From assembly GCA_030512335.1 (NCBI GenBank), contig JAULSU010000006.1, positions 3,596,001 through 3,660,000 of the forward strand: a stretch of 64,000 bases of DNA. The letters run 5' to 3'. The translations under genes were made by a program, and so were the position numbers. Under the pieces are notes generated by a model that saw only the letters and a list, made by a program, of their open reading frames with translations, had not been told where the DNA came from and did not search any database. Of the stretch, positions 33,444 to 45,439 are shown one piece after another. Source of the DNA: Immersiella caudata (lineage: Eukaryota; Ascomycota; Sordariomycetes; Sordariales; Lasiosphaeriaceae). How positions within the stretch are numbered: the stretch's first letter is position 1; each line of letters opens with the position of its first letter.

Positions 33444-34063
33444 ATTTCCTTTTTAGGACCCAGATTTAATCTGGAGTCTGTCAGTGACAGACTAACTAAC
33501 GATCCTAATTTTTTGGGTTTAATTTTTAGAGCCGGCTTCATGGAATGGTAGGATGGGCGACGGCAGGCGTTGCGGGACGGAGGGTTTAGCGTCGATGACG
33601 TGCTACGGTGGCCGGCTCGGACCGGCGAAGAAAGCTCTCTTCGGCAGAGAAGACCGATGCAAATGCTGAGCACACACACAATGAGCAACAGCGACAGGCA
33701 AGACGCGCCGTAGGCGTGTCCCACTGCAAGACTCTCAAAGAGACACAGCAATGGCTATCACGAACGCCGTCAAACTCTTCAATGGCACGCCAGTGGCTAA
33801 ATTTGAACGCCGACATGTTGCTACAACTTGAACGCAGCGATGCAATGTCGGGATATCTCTTCCCGACTCCATGTTCCATATCCTACAGCAAATACAAGTA
33901 ATGATAGAGGCCTTTCTACCCAAACGCCCATTCGTATGCAGTGGTCGAGAGCGAAAATGCGGGCGTATCCGCCGCGAGAACCCGCATCCCGACCTCGAAG
34001 ACAACCATAACCTCCCCAACGGTTCAGCCTCTCCCGCTCCCGTAAACTCAATCTCCTTCCCGT
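33444..34063. other. intergenic
   Basis: Between tRNA-Gly and the 3' end of isa1. No gene seen. Confidence 0.4.
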
Positions 34064-34855
34064 CTATACCATAAACGACTCTCCGCATCCACACTCTTCC
34101 TCTGCATCAAAGTCAGCGTCTCTCACTACCATCAACTCTCAGAATTACTCACTGATATTCGGATTCCTGAACACAAATCTCTGGCTCAACTTATCCTCCA
34201 CCCAATCCATCTCGCTCCCAATAATGCTAAACAGCGCCTTGCTGTCAATCAACACCCGCACCCCATCCTGCTCGACCGTCTCGTCGAAGCTGCCCGCCTT
34301 GTCAACGTACTCGAGGTGATACGCCAGCCCGCTGCAGCCGCGATTGCGCACGCCAACCTTGATGAGCTTTGGGTCCGGCTGATCGAGGAGAGCCCGTAGT
34401 TGGTCTACCGCAGCGGGCGTGAGCTTCATGGCGGCCTTGCGCGGGGTGCGCAGGCGAGACTTCGGCTTCGCAGCGGGTTTGGGGGCTGATTGAGCTTGTG
34501 GCGAGACGGTCTGCTGCGCGGCGCTTGCGGGTGATGCGAAGCTTGGCCGGGAGGCTTGGGCGACTTGCTCGGGTATTGAAGTCGACGGCGCCGGCGCGGG
34601 GGAGGAGGGGTGGTTTGGCGGTGGCCGGGTCTCGTGTACCCTCGGGAGGGACTCGACGGGATGCGTGATTGAGGTGTCGGGAGCAGAGGCGTTTCGCGGC
34701 TGTGATGGTGGTTGAGAGGGGAGAGGGTAGGACTGGAAGGCGGCGACGGCGCGGCCGGGGGTAGAGGAGAATTGGCGGTGCTGCCGGAGGAGGGTGCGGC
34801 GACAGTCGAGGCAGACGGACAGTATCCTCCTGGACAATAGACGTGGCGCGCTCAT
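34064..34855 (-). CDS. isa1: mitochondrial iron-sulfur assembly protein Isa1 (A-type, HesB/IscA family)
   Basis: Exon 1 is 34855-34153 and exon 2 is 34101-34064, joined over a 51-nt intron (GTGAGT donor, CGCTGAC branch, TGCAG acceptor), giving 246 aa. The splice is decisive: exon 2 supplies EECGCGESFMV, the C-terminal CxC motif, and with exon 1 RNRGCSGLAYHLEYVD completes the three conserved cysteines of A-type scaffolds. The domain is residues about 140-246 (KLTPAAVDQLRALLDQPDPK, VLIDSKALFSIIGSEMDWVE). The N-terminus MSAPRLLSRRILSVCLDCRR is a basic, Ser/Arg-rich mitochondrial presequence, followed by a long Pro/Ala/Ser-rich linker typical of filamentous fungi. Isa1 works with Isa2 and Iba57 in maturing 4Fe-4S proteins such as aconitase and lipoate synthase. 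It is intact and housekeeping. Confidence 0.95.
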
Positions 34856-35383
34856 CGTGACGATTCTGTGATATGCGTTGGGAATTGGGAGACGGCGGGT
34901 GGTGGTGTGTCGAGGGCTGAGGATCGGGCGCGGAGGCGAAAGATTTCAGGATCGGGATTGGAAATGCTCGGTTGCAAAGTGCAAACATTCGCCTGCTGCG
35001 GGCTCCGAAGCGGTTGGCGACTTCGATCAGCCGAGCGATGACATGACGCCAAGCCTTTCGGGTCCGCCCGGTTCCCGTCGGCCAATCACGGACCAGGTAT
35101 TATGAAGCGGGCCAACTCACAACGCTCAACGACTCCGCCTCAGGGAACGAAGTCACTACAGGAATGCGAAAGGGAACAACTCGAGTTGAAAGCTTCTTGA
35201 AGGTGGTATTCTAATGCGGAAGCAAGCCTGCTATTCCCCAATGCCCTATACAATTCATCATGAAAGGTTACCACAGTCATCAATACTTGACCGTGCCGAC
35301 CACGCTGCCAATCCGATCTCGTCCGATGCGCCGAAGCTCAATCGTTGAGCGAAAGTCAATCGCAGAGCCGTCTGTTGGCCAAC
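34856..35383. other. intergenic
   Basis: Promoter of isa1 and 3' flank of the ARMH3 gene (same strand). Nothing else seen. Confidence 0.4.
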
Positions 35384-37645
35384 TCACCCTGCTACCAACA
35401 ATTTGACATCCCCAACGGCAGCACGCGCCATCTTCTTGAGCAGCGTCCTTTCGTCTGCCTCGCGGTACTTCTCCCAACTGTCTAGCCCTTCTTTGGCCTG
35501 TATGCTCAATGTTTCGTATCCTTGCTTGATCACTTCCGCTACCTGGAGACTCGTCAACTGCGACCCGATCCGTCTGCCCGCCGCTTTCCCGCCCCCAATC
35601 CTCTTTTCCGCCAGCATCTCCTTGTAATGTGTGCTGACGTTGACCAGCGTATCGATTGAGTTGCTTGGTCGATTTACCAGCTTGTAGATGTCCCGGAACT
35701 TGACGAGTACTTCGCCCGTTTCGACAACCTTGTAGAACAAGTCATCATACGCTGCTGGCGTTGGGAGAAATGACTCCCCGGATGATAGCCCTAGAGCAAT
35801 GAGGTTCACAACGTGGTCCAGCAGGGTATTGATGTGTGGCGCGTCTTTCAGATCGCTCGCGTAAGTCGTCAGGAACCGTATCAGCGATAATAGCGACTGG
35901 AAGAGATGTGCCCAGTGATATTGCAGTCTTGTTCTTGACCGAGACATGTAGCTGATAATGCGCAGGAGAATGCCAACGCATAATGTGTAGAACCCGACAT
36001 CCAGCCGCCTGCGCAGATTGTGGTTGATGCCATCAAGCATAGTGTCCATCAGCGCCGTCGCTACGACGCGCTCGCCTTGCACAAGTGGCAGATATGGCGA
36101 TCGCTGACGGCAGAGGCGGATGGCAGTCTTGCCCTCGTCGCTACACATCCTCTTGCAGAGAATTGGGTCTTCGATGAGAAGGCGGAACACCATGAGACAT
36201 AAATGGGAGTAAAGTGTGGTTCGTTGTGACAGGTGAGCGTGCTGCAGAAGATATGAGCTGAGGGAGAGGAAGCATGCAAATGGTTGCTCCTCTCCCTTTT
36301 CGACTGGGAGGGTGACAAGATTGTAGGAAAACAACTTGTTGGCGTGGGTGAAGTCGTACGTGCCGAGAAGGACCGCTGCCTCTTCTTTTGGGCTGCTTGA
36401 CTGTCAGCAACTGTGTGAGTCTCGGGGCAACAGTGGACTCACAGCTCGGAGAACTTCTTCTTCGCTGTCTCGGCGTCGTAGACTGGCTTTGGTGGAGGTT
36501 TCCCCCCAGGCGCTATCGCTCCAAGCCCGATCATGTTCAGGGTGCTAGCAATTGTCCATCCTTCTGGTAGGTCGTCCTGTACAGCGATATACGGCGCCCT
36601 TAATGCCTGACATGCCGCGCCCATGCTCTTGATGATTTTCTTGATGGTGGCTTCGTTGACGAAGTCGTTTAACCTTAGTTGGTACGGATTCTGGAACTCA
36701 AATTTGTTATAATTCGCCAGCAGTCCGATCAAGGTAAACGGCTCTCGTATCCTTTCTGGCGTGTCGGCATCTTGAATGAACTGCGAGCGTCAGCATCAAC
36801 CCCTTGTTCCTAGCCGAACTCCCGCCTACCTTCATCACCGAGGGAAACAAATCCCTCTGGATAAAATATGTGAGCAGCGTCGTCTGGTACGCCCCCGATG
36901 TGACAGCCAGCGCAACCTCGACCGCCTTCTGCCGCAAGTCCACTGCTCCCATGTCAGCTCAGCTCTTCTCACGACCATCGGACAAACTAACACGTCCTCC
37001 CATTGCGTATGATGGTATCCAGCGCCCCAACAAACTCCGTAAACACCGTGTCGACGTGGTCCAACCCAGCCAGCACCTCGATAATATCGGAGCTCGGATT
37101 TGTATACTTCTTCGCCAGAACGGCAATAAGAAACGTGCTCAGGGTCTGCGCACCACCAAAAGCAAGTCAGATCGCATGCCCAGCCCAATCCCAGGAAACA
37201 CACTCACATCTAGCGCATGCAAATCGGCCACCCCATGCGGATTCCTCAGCGCCGCAACAGCTCTTGAGAAAAGCTGTCTCGTCTGCAGGTCGAGGTGCAG
37301 CAGCTCACCAGGCGCGATCTCGTCTAGGATGCGCCGCAGCGCCGGTCGATCCGGCTTGAGCAGGAAAAACTCGCGCCAGAAGCCCTCGGATTTGTCGCCG
37401 TCGTCGTCATCCTAGCCGACCCCAAGCCATTAGCAACCGCCCTTCATTATCACCAGCGCTGGCGGGAGCAGCGCAAGCACCACAGCCCAAATAAAATTGC
37501 GGGCAGGAACCACGGCCCCAACCCAAAACCACAATCCAACAAGCAAGACAGAAAAACGCACCTTGAACAGCTCCTCATAGAGCCTCACAACCTTGGGCGT
37601 AAATACCTCCGGCCGAGGCTGGTGCGTAAGGGGGGATTGCTCCAT
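35384..37645 (-). CDS. ARMH3 / DUF1741 armadillo-like helical protein, six exons
   Basis: Exons 37645-37562, 37411-37208, 37145-36992, 36942-36830, 36780-36443 and 36392-35384 give 633 aa; phases match throughout. The N-terminus MEQSPLTHQPRPEVFTPKVV and the second exon SEGFWREFFLLKPDRPALRR are the hallmark start of this eukaryote-wide family (human ARMH3, formerly C10orf76). Later blocks are VFTEFVGALDTIIRNGRT, REPFTLIGLLANYNKFEFQN-type helices, ASTLNMIGLGAIAPGG, and the DUF1741 domain from about residue 300 (LGTYDFTHANKLFSYNLV, FCVGILLR-type helices) to the end ARAAVGDVKLLVAG. It has no catalytic motif. In mammals the protein binds GBF1 and PI4KB at the Golgi. Donor GTTAGT of exon 3 is unusual but required by frame. 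A GTGAGT overlaps the stop codon, so a further short 3' exon cannot be excluded. Confidence 0.9.
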
Positions 37646-38898
37646 AGGAACAGGCGGCGAAGGCTCGTTTTATTTCGGCATGGCATGTATCGTCGCCAGC
37701 ATTGCAGCAACCAAGGCAATCTGGCGGTTTTCGGGAACGCGCCCGTGCTTGGCGGTGGGCTGGGCTGGGCAGGGCTGGATCCAGTTGCCAACGGGACGGA
37801 TGCACAGTGCGCAGTGGGGCTGATAAAGCGGACAATTGCTGGGCACAGTCCTTCTCGCACAGTATCCTCACATCTCGAAGTCGATACTTGAGGCTGGTAT
37901 TTTGGCCTGGGAACAAACTGAGTGCAAAATAAATGCCGAGTTCGGAGTCAATATTCCGACGCTTTGCCAGTCCTCAGTTGCATGCGAAATGCTAGACTCG
38001 CAAGGAGAGGCATCACAGTCCAGTTACGTCACTTGAGCCCGCTGTCTCATCCCCTCACCGGAAACGAGGAGCGATGCAGGGAGGGGCACTCGGCCAGTCA
38101 AGACAGACGACCAAAAAACAACCCCTTTTCTCCCGCGACCAAAAAACAACCCCTTTTCTCCCGCGACCAAACAACAGCAGAGATGATCCCCAAGTATATG
38201 TCCCATTAATTATATGGTGTGAGGCTACAAAAAGCCCAACCTCGTGTGCCCCCTCCATACAGCAATGTCCTGCACCATATCGCTCGTACTGCCCATCTAC
38301 TCCCACTGACTCTTCTCGGCCGCTTCGTACAAGAAGATTACGATCATCGGCCAACGCTTCTTTTCCATTCCACCCCGAAGCCGCTATCCCCAAGGCCGAA
38401 CCAATCTTTTGTCTCTCCTCTCCCCTCTCTAAACACCAACAACCACGGCGTTTTTATCTATCTCCACTCCCACCCAAAACAGACAACTCCTCAACGGCAC
38501 CTGATCAACCTGAAGAGCCAGGGCAGGTATCTGGCGCTTAAACCAGCCTCTTAAGCGAGGGAGAACATGAAGAGAAATGAAACAAACCGTGCTGGTCATA
38601 AAGGTCATGCAGGCACGACGGCCCATGCTTTGCCATACCGGGCTTGTGCCTCGCCGGACATGCAAGAGACCACGAAACCAAACAAATAGAGAGAGAACAC
38701 CAAAAAGTTCGCTCATGAGTTGACAATGAAAGTCGAAAGAAGGGGAGGACCAACAGGAATGATAATGCGGGATGAGGTATCCGTCGACCGTCAGTGCGGC
38801 CCAGTTGCAACCCAGCGCCGAGTCCGCAATGCCTGAAAACTCCACGGCCGTAAGCCATAGCCAAAGATGCCAAAAACACACAAAAAGTGAAACGGAAA
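37646..38898. other. intergenic
   Basis: Promoter of ARMH3 and 3' flank of the next gene. It contains a 28-bp tandem duplication at 38111-38166; otherwise pyrimidine-rich sequence without a recognisable gene. Confidence 0.4.
38111..38166. repeat. tandem duplication, 28 bp x 2
   Basis: Unit CCAAAAAACAACCCCTTTTC plus TCCCGCGA occurs twice with no mismatch (38111-38138 and 38139-38166) and is followed by a partial third copy, CCAAACAA. Confidence 0.9.
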
Positions 38899-41040
38899 TC
38901 AGATTCCCCAGCTGCCCCTCCTCTCCCGCACTCCCCACGCCAGAGGGCTGATGCCATCCAGGTCTGGGTGCTGTCTCGCCCACTCGTAGATGTACAGCTT
39001 CAGCGCCTTCCATCGAGGGCAACGATCCTCTTCGTGCACGCCATCCTTCTCTTCACTATCGAGCATGATATGGCCGGTGGCTTTGATCTTCTTGCCGTTC
39101 GACAGGACGTGCTTCGACTGATACTCCTTCTCGCCGTTCACCCCGTTGATGGCATGCCCATTGGCCTGCCGGTGGTGCTCCTCGGCACCCCAGAGATTAT
39201 CCATGATCGCCATGTCATCAACCTCGAGCTCGTCCGCGCTGATGCGGCTGATCTTACTCAGCTCTTCGTCGTACTGTCTAGCGAGAGCCGGGTAGCCGAG
39301 GGAGAGGTAGTTGTACACCTGTGTGATAAAGTGGTCATCAAACTCGGCGGCAATCTTCTCCTCGAGCTCTGCGGCCTCCTTTTCGTGTTTGAGCTTCTCG
39401 TCCAAACCTTGCAGATCCCGGATCATGTGCAGCCCCTTAGGTGCATTGCTCCGCGTGCGGTGCTCGGGATGGAGCTGCGGTGGTGAATTTGCCGACCTCG
39501 GGAGTGTCACCGTGCCCGCTCTCGACACTGCTCCAGGCGTGGTTTGCTCGCTAAACATTGCCGGCGCAGTTCCAAATGCGTGGGCAAACGGATCACCAGG
39601 CGTCGATGGCGGCATTGGTGTGCTGAGCAACGCGGGACGATCGGCGGGAATCAGCATCTCCAACTTGTTGTCCGTGTAGCAGTACCCTCGCCACAGGCCG
39701 TGCTCTTCCGAGTAGTCTCGGTTCGACCCCTCCATCGTCGTACCCTTCTCGAGGTCCCACAGGTGGTCCGGTTCCAGCTTTGTCTGCTTCGGCGATGGAC
39801 ACCTTCGGAACGTCAGATCCTGGCCCAGCATCGGCGGCGAAGCCTTTGCCCGCAGGCGATGAGCGTTCCGCGCCCTCTCCAAGGACATGTCTCGCTCCTG
39901 GGGAAACGGCAGGAAGGCGGGCTGGCGCCCAAAGCTCGTCTCGGGTGGAATCTGCGAAGCCGGGGCGTACGGCATGTTGGCCGACTTGCCTGGCGGGGCA
40001 GAGGGGATATAAGGCATAAAGGTCTCGCCAATGGGGCGGACGGGGGGCGACTCAGGGGGGATGTACGGCATGACGGATTCGCCAATAGCAGGAAGCGGTG
40101 ATTCAGCACGCAGCAACGGCATCTGCGTCTCGCCAATTGGACCCAGCGAACTGGATGGCGGTCTCGAGGACCACAAAGGTGAGCCGTGCATGGACTGCCT
40201 CGCTGTGGTCAACCCCATGGCATCGCACGGCGGGCTGCCAATGCTCATGTTATCGAGATCCAGCGAGTCCACGCGATCTGTGTGATCCGCGCGATCTCTG
40301 CTCCCGGATCTCCCTGCCACGCGAAGTGAATGATCTTGCATTTCCTTGAATGCCCAGCTGATGTCCTCTTGAGATGAATTCCGCCGAGACTGCATGTGGT
40401 CCCAAGGACCTCTGATCTTCGGCCTGCCCCTCAAGCTGCTGTCATCCTCAGAACCCTCCCGCACGTAAAAGTGCTCGGCACCCCCTATACGTTGCCCACT
40501 GTTGGGAAACGCGCTCATGGCCACCTCCTGCAACTTCTGCTGAGCATCCCGGGCTACCAGGTTGAAGAACCCTCCGGCGATCTCATCGTCACACGACTCC
40601 CTCCGCCCATGACCCCCCCGCCTCGACGGCGTTTCTGGTGCTGCCGGTGCATGGCTGTGCTTCTTCCGCGGTTTAGGAGCGTAGATGTGGTTGGTGTAGG
40701 GTGTGATATCAGTCTTGTCGGTTGGTCTCGTCGCTGGCCCTTCATCTCCGGCTCGCCTGGACCTTCGCACCGAAGACTCGACCAGCTGCGGAGCGAACCT
40801 CCTCTTTCCCGGTCGTGGTGGGGAAGGCGAGCGCGGGGATGGACTAGGTGTGAGCTCGCCGGGCGGTGCAGTTGTGCGGTATTTCTCAAACGTGGTCTCG
40901 ATAGGGATCGGTGCAAACCGCAGTCGCGGGCGCTCTCGGGTGCTGGCCATTGCTGGTCGAGGCAGCGAGAAGGGAGTATGGAATTGGTGTTTGCGGTCAA
41001 CCAGCGGGTCGAAGGCAGCGATCGCGACTTGTGCTGTCAT
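38899..41040 (-). CDS. large, mostly disordered hypothetical protein (fungal conserved type)
   Basis: A single open frame of 713 codons starting MTAQVAIAAFDPLVDRKHQF. Proline/serine/arginine-rich segments dominate (ELTPSPSPRSPSPPRPGKRR). Three diverged copies of a short motif sit near residues 300-345: PIGETQMPLL, AIGESVMPYIP and PIGETFMPYIP. The C-terminal third looks folded: QVYNYLSLGYPALARQYDEE, ELEVDDMAIMDNLWGAEEHH, and an ending CPRWKALKLYIYEWARQHPD, which I take as the conserved core. No known domain, membrane segment or signal peptide. It sits beside core genes and is unbroken, so it is probably a conserved but uncharacterised ascomycete protein. Confidence 0.75.
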   Translation of the reverse strand: MTAQVAIAAFDPLVDRKHQFHTPFSLPRPAMASTRERPRLRFAPIPIETTFEKYRTTAPPGELTPSPSPRSPSPPRPGKRRFAPQLVESSVRRSRRAGDEGPATRPTDKTDITPYTNHIYAPKPRKKHSHAPAAPETPSRRGGHGRRESCDDEIAGGFFNLVARDAQQKLQEVAMSAFPNSGQRIGGAEHFYVREGSEDDSSLRGRPKIRGPWDHMQSRRNSSQEDISWAFKEMQDHSLRVAGRSGSRDRADHTDRVDSLDLDNMSIGSPPCDAMGLTTARQSMHGSPLWSSRPPSSSLGPIGETQMPLLRAESPLPAIGESVMPYIPPESPPVRPIGETFMPYIPSAPPGKSANMPYAPASQIPPETSFGRQPAFLPFPQERDMSLERARNAHRLRAKASPPMLGQDLTFRRCPSPKQTKLEPDHLWDLEKGTTMEGSNRDYSEEHGLWRGYCYTDNKLEMLIPADRPALLSTPMPPSTPGDPFAHAFGTAPAMFSEQTTPGAVSRAGTVTLPRSANSPPQLHPEHRTRSNAPKGLHMIRDLQGLDEKLKHEKEAAELEEKIAAEFDDHFITQVYNYLSLGYPALARQYDEELSKISRISADELEVDDMAIMDNLWGAEEHHRQANGHAINGVNGEKEYQSKHVLSNGKKIKATGHIMLDSEEKDGVHEEDRCPRWKALKLYIYEWARQHPDLDGISPLAWGVRERRGSWGI

Positions 41041-44000
41041 GATGATAAGCTGTTTGTAAAGTTATTGGGATTGGAAAACAAGTTACAGGAGACCCTAAGC
41101 ACCAGGGGGGGAGAGCCTCGTAGGTATAGATAGGATGACAGCGCCGCTGCTTCCGAACGCAAGGTGAGGTAGGTTCAGTGGGATGCCGTGGGTGGCGAGA
41201 CGGATGACTGTTCTGGAATGTCCGGATACCTGATTGCAAAAGTTGGAGAGCTGCTGCTCGCACCAGCAGATCACAACCTTTCAGACGGAAGAACAGCCAC
41301 ACAGACAGACGACAGAGCGAGAGTGGGATGGCAAAAGGCAGAGGAGGCGGTCACAGGAACCAGGGCAACTGGTGGTAGGTATTGCAACATCAAACTACCC
41401 GCTAGCACCAGCATAAAAGGTACGGCGACCCGCTGTGGCAGGAAGTGGGCGGTCAATCCACCGAGTGGGGTGAATGCGGGTCGCCTTGAAGTGCATAGAC
41501 AGTGCGAATATTGGGGCACCCCTGTGGGCCGATACCGCGTGACCGACCCACTGCATTTTCCAGGGGTGAACCGCAAGAAAGAAAGGGGTGATGTCAGGGG
41601 ACTCCACGGTGCTAGGACGAGTCCGATACTGGGCTGGGACTTTCAACCAAGCCTCCTCAACGATTTCCCGTCTGGTTGCAGCCGCCGTCGGCCATGCAGG
41701 GCGCCTCATCTGCGGGGCTCCGACGGCACCTTCTCGCGTCTACCCATCTTCCGCGACAAACAGCTGGAGTAACTGCAGAACCCGCCGCCGAACCCGGCAA
41801 TTTGGGAGGAAATCACTCCAGTTCAAAAGCATTTTGACATCATTGGCGGGAACACGTAACAAAGACGAATTTAGGGTCCTCGTCTTGTCAATTGCACATC
41901 AACCCCTCAGGTCCGAATTGAGCTGCATGTCATCGAAGATCAGGCGGAAGACCCCTCGGTTCCCCTCTCAGGGTCCTCGCTGATCGTGTTTTGCTGGGTG
42001 GCTTGTTCGTCAATCAAGCTACGCTCTGGCGCTCGCACGCTCTGGCTTGATGAGCCTCACTGTGCCCGCCAATGAGAGCACAGATTCCCAGCAGCAAACA
42101 TACCAAGGTGGAGTGTGGGAGCGGGCAAGCCCTTTGGGCCACAGATCCAAGGCAGGTGAGCCGGGGCCTTTTTTCTGATCAAGTGACGGCCAAGGGTCGG
42201 GCGCTGACGTTGTATCCCGCCCACACGCAACTTTACGAGATGGAAATACTCAACAACTCTCAGATGCTCAGCATTCCGTCGGTTGGCTCGCAAGTCGAAA
42301 TTGGAGAGGCCAGCAAATGGACAACATGCATCTGCTCAGGTTACCACTCATCAAGATGGGCAAAAATAACAGTCGAGGCAAGATCCACTACCCGTTTTCC
42401 GGCCGACACGAGAAAACGCCCCCATGGATTAATTAGGTCTGGACTACAAATGGCGAACTATCGTGAACTAATTGGTAACGGCGTCTTGCAAGTCACCACT
42501 TTCATTTCTCGCTGGACTCCCACCCGGGCAGAGCCACATGGCCGCCACCGACCGAAATAACACGGCTCGCCTAAACCTCGAGAGCATAGCAATTCGTCGG
42601 AACTTGCACCAAATCCGTCAGTTGCGTCAGAATCATCTCGGCGTTCGAGGGGCTGTACCACTTCGTGATGTTCGGGACCTCCACACCCCCCCCCATCCTC
42701 CCGCAGCGCCCGCCCAGCGAGGGTGCGGATTCCGCTGTTCACCCCGCGGGGGCTCGGAAGGCCAACCGGGCTGCCCTGATTGTGCACCCCCACAACGCAT
42801 GCCGTCGCCCATTTCCACGCCCACCTCGGACCGTCCAGCACGCAAAAGGGGCGCCACGAACATCAGGAGAATGAGCACCCGATGGGACAAGCGACAGGAA
42901 GCCTCGCAAAGCCTCGCAATATTCTCACTCCACCACAGTTCTAAACATGTTCTCTTCAGCCGCAATTGCTTTGGGTTCTTACTCTTTCTGTCATCCGACC
43001 TGCGAGTGCAGCGACACCCGTCAAGACACGCACATGCAGCATGAGATCCTCTCGTGACGATGTGGGCAATCCTCCTTCGCCTGTCGTCCCATTGGATGCG
43101 GAGACTACGGCATGCGTTGCATACAGCACATGCCACCCCTAAACGCGCTGCCCTCAGCAGCCCACCCCCTTCGCCCAACTCAGACCGCCACTTTGGGTGC
43201 CGTCGCCCCCCTCCGGCACAGGGCGAGGCCTGTCCAGGTGCGACGCACTGGTTCTCAAGGCTCTTTTTGCCAGCGGTATTTGTGGGTCGCATCGATGAGC
43301 GTCCGTCCAAACACGCTAAACCGCGCCCGCGATTGGACAATGCTGACGCAAATCCCCAGGTCGCTGTCGTGGCCTCCCAGTGGGCAAAAACTGGTCAGAC
43401 GACCCACCTCCCAAACGGGCACCACAAAAGTTTCGACTCTATTTCACGCACTGTTTCATGCCATGCGGCTTTTTACGGCTTTCCAACAACGCAACACCGG
43501 GGGTCTCAACAATTATCGATAGCGCTTCTTCCTGCACCAAGGTGCACGATGGTGGTTGGAGGTTGTTACTAGCGCCAAGCGGCGGTACGGCCTCAGCAGG
43601 GAGAGCAAAAGGAACGGGCACCTCAACGGCTCCACAGACTTCAGCCTCCCTCCCCCCAGCCAGCGGCTACCCCAGAGTCTTGGCCCGATCGATTGGTCTG
43701 TGGGGTAAAGGGCTTGCACAAGTGGCAACGCACGACCATGGCTGGACCGGTCTTTTGCCAAACCACGTTTCTGTCCCTAACTCCAACTGGTGTGCCGTTA
43801 AACCGGTTGCGTCCGTTGAGCTCACCGCCGAGCTCACCGCCAACACACTTGCCCGGTCGGTCCGTATTAGTGCGTAGACCAAGCGCAAGCAAGCCAGAAG
43901 CTGCCCTGAGCTCCCGAGCTCCCGAGTCAGCACCACCCTTGGGGCACCGAGTATTCCGATCGCTGCGTAGGGATCCTTCCTAGCCGAAACCCCCGCTCGA

Positions 44001-44628
44001 AGCCGGGCAGGAGGACGCAGATCGACAGCCTCTTCCGTGTAGCTGAGCTGCCGCGTTTCCGCTCCAGTGGGGCCGGCTGCTGACCCGTGTGTGCCGTGCT
44101 ACTACATCATTGGTGGGAGTCGCTTAGAGTTGCACGTATCACCAGTTTTGTAGATCTGCCAAGCGGTCCCTGGAATTTGTGGTTGTTGATCAGGATTGGA
44201 CCCTAAATCCGAGGTTGTCCCTTGGGAGTACAGGTACCTGTTGCTTTGTGCGACAGGCATGCGCTAGATAGATGAGTTGTCTATCCTTGCGGGGGTATCA
44301 CAAGGGGGGATTGCACCGTCCGTTGCGTGGCGGAGACTCCTGAGCATCGAATGCAATTCTTGGAGTGCGAAGTTGGTGAATGAGAGTAGCCGGCTTGTCC
44401 GTACTCACCTTCATCGCCCGTCCATGCCCGCCTCTCCACCAGGAGAGAGATTTCCCCTTGTGTAGACTTACCATAGAGGCCTTAGGTTTCATCTCAAGGC
44501 AGTCCGTTCTCCAACCCGCACTCTGCAGCACCTGCAGAGAATCTAGAGCCAAGATCATCTCGTTCGCCCTGAGGGTATCATCATTGCCCCCAAGCAAAAT
44601 ACAGCAGAAATCCAGGCACCCCCAGTAT
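41041..44628. other. 3.6 kb without a recognisable gene
   Basis: Many short open frames on both strands, none with protein-like conservation that I can see. It contains the promoter of the 713-aa gene, a 12-bp tandem (GAGCTCACCGCC twice at 43818-43841) and a CTCCCGAG duplication near 43911. It could hold an uncharacterised RNA or a decayed insertion; I see no terminal repeats. Confidence 0.35.
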
Positions 44629-44720
44629 CTCTCCCGCCGGGAATTGAACCCGGGTCTCAAGCGATAACATTTCCAGAGGGCATTGACAAGCTCACATACT
44701 GACCACTATACTACGAAAGA
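44629..44720 (-). tRNA. tRNA-Asp (anticodon GTC), with 20-nt intron
   Basis: Read on the minus strand: acceptor TCTTTCG pairs with CGGGAGA (two G-U), discriminator G; D-arm GTAGTATAGTGGTCAGTATG, typical of tRNA-Asp; anticodon stem TGAGC/GCTTG; anticodon GTC at 44687-44685; T-arm CCGGG-TTCAATT-CCCGG. A 20-nt intron (44683-44664) follows position 37. Mature length 72 nt. Confidence 0.9.
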
Positions 44721-44765
44721 TTTGCAAGTGTCTCTGCTGTAGTCTTTTTCGGTCGTGCATGGTTT

Positions 44766-44847
44766 CTCGGGAACGAGGAATCGAACCCCGGGCTGCTGAG
44801 TACTCAAAGTTGAGAGCCAGCGATGTTAGCCACTGCATCATACCCGA
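44766..44847 (-). tRNA. probable tRNA-Glu (anticodon CTC), with 10-nt intron
   Basis: Minus strand: acceptor TCGGGTA against TTCCCGA (six pairs plus one T-T mismatch), discriminator G; D-arm with AGTGGCTAACAT; anticodon stem GCTGG/TCAGC with loop CTCTCAC once a 10-nt intron is removed; T-arm CGGGG-TTCGATT-CCTCG. It lies 45 nt upstream of tRNA-Asp on the same strand, so the two may be co-transcribed. The mismatch and lack of a nearby T run leave some doubt that it is functional. Confidence 0.65.
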
Positions 44848-45439
44848 TGCGACTGTTGGAGTTAACATCTCTTTGTCGGCATGCACACGGCACTGGCTGT
44901 GGACCAATTCGAGATCCAGCTGTGTTTTGCGCTAATAGTTAGCCATGCGTGTCTTATTACCGGAGTATTGACAGCTAGCCCAGACAGGCAGCCCGGTTTG
45001 AACACATGTTGTAAGGCTGTCTTCCCCTTTCGGTCTTAACTCGGGCCATCTCATTTCCTCGACTACCTGGGCATATCTTGGCTTTTACCTGGCATTGGAA
45101 GTATGCGAGTTGCCGGGGCTGACACCAACCTCGAATAGGAGGGATTTTTCTCTTTCAGGGATGCCTGGCAATCGACTACCCTTTCTCATCGCATTTCCAC
45201 CCTCACCAGCACCGTCGTCCTCGTGTGTACAAGATCAACATTGCTCGACAGTTCCTACCGCCGGTATGCCGCCCACTGGAGATTTGCGTTGGTCAGATCT
45301 CTACCATCCCAAACTACGAAGATCTCGCGCTTCTACTCACCCCTGAAGTGGGCGTGGGGACTGATCGGTCCCAGCCTGTTACACCAGCCACGAGGGCTCC
45401 AAAACCATAGGCAATGCACTATTTGCCGTCGCGAGCTTT
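44848..45439. other. intergenic
   Basis: 5' flank of the tRNA pair and of the HET relic. No gene seen. Confidence 0.35.

Noticed and set aside
42633..43340. 235-codon open frame on the minus strand
   Set aside because: Arg/Gly-rich composition typical of chance frames in GC-rich DNA; no domain and no splice-consistent neighbours.
41041..44628. Search for a transposon in the 3.6 kb gene-poor stretch
   Set aside because: No terminal inverted or long direct repeats, and no transposase or reverse-transcriptase motifs, were seen.
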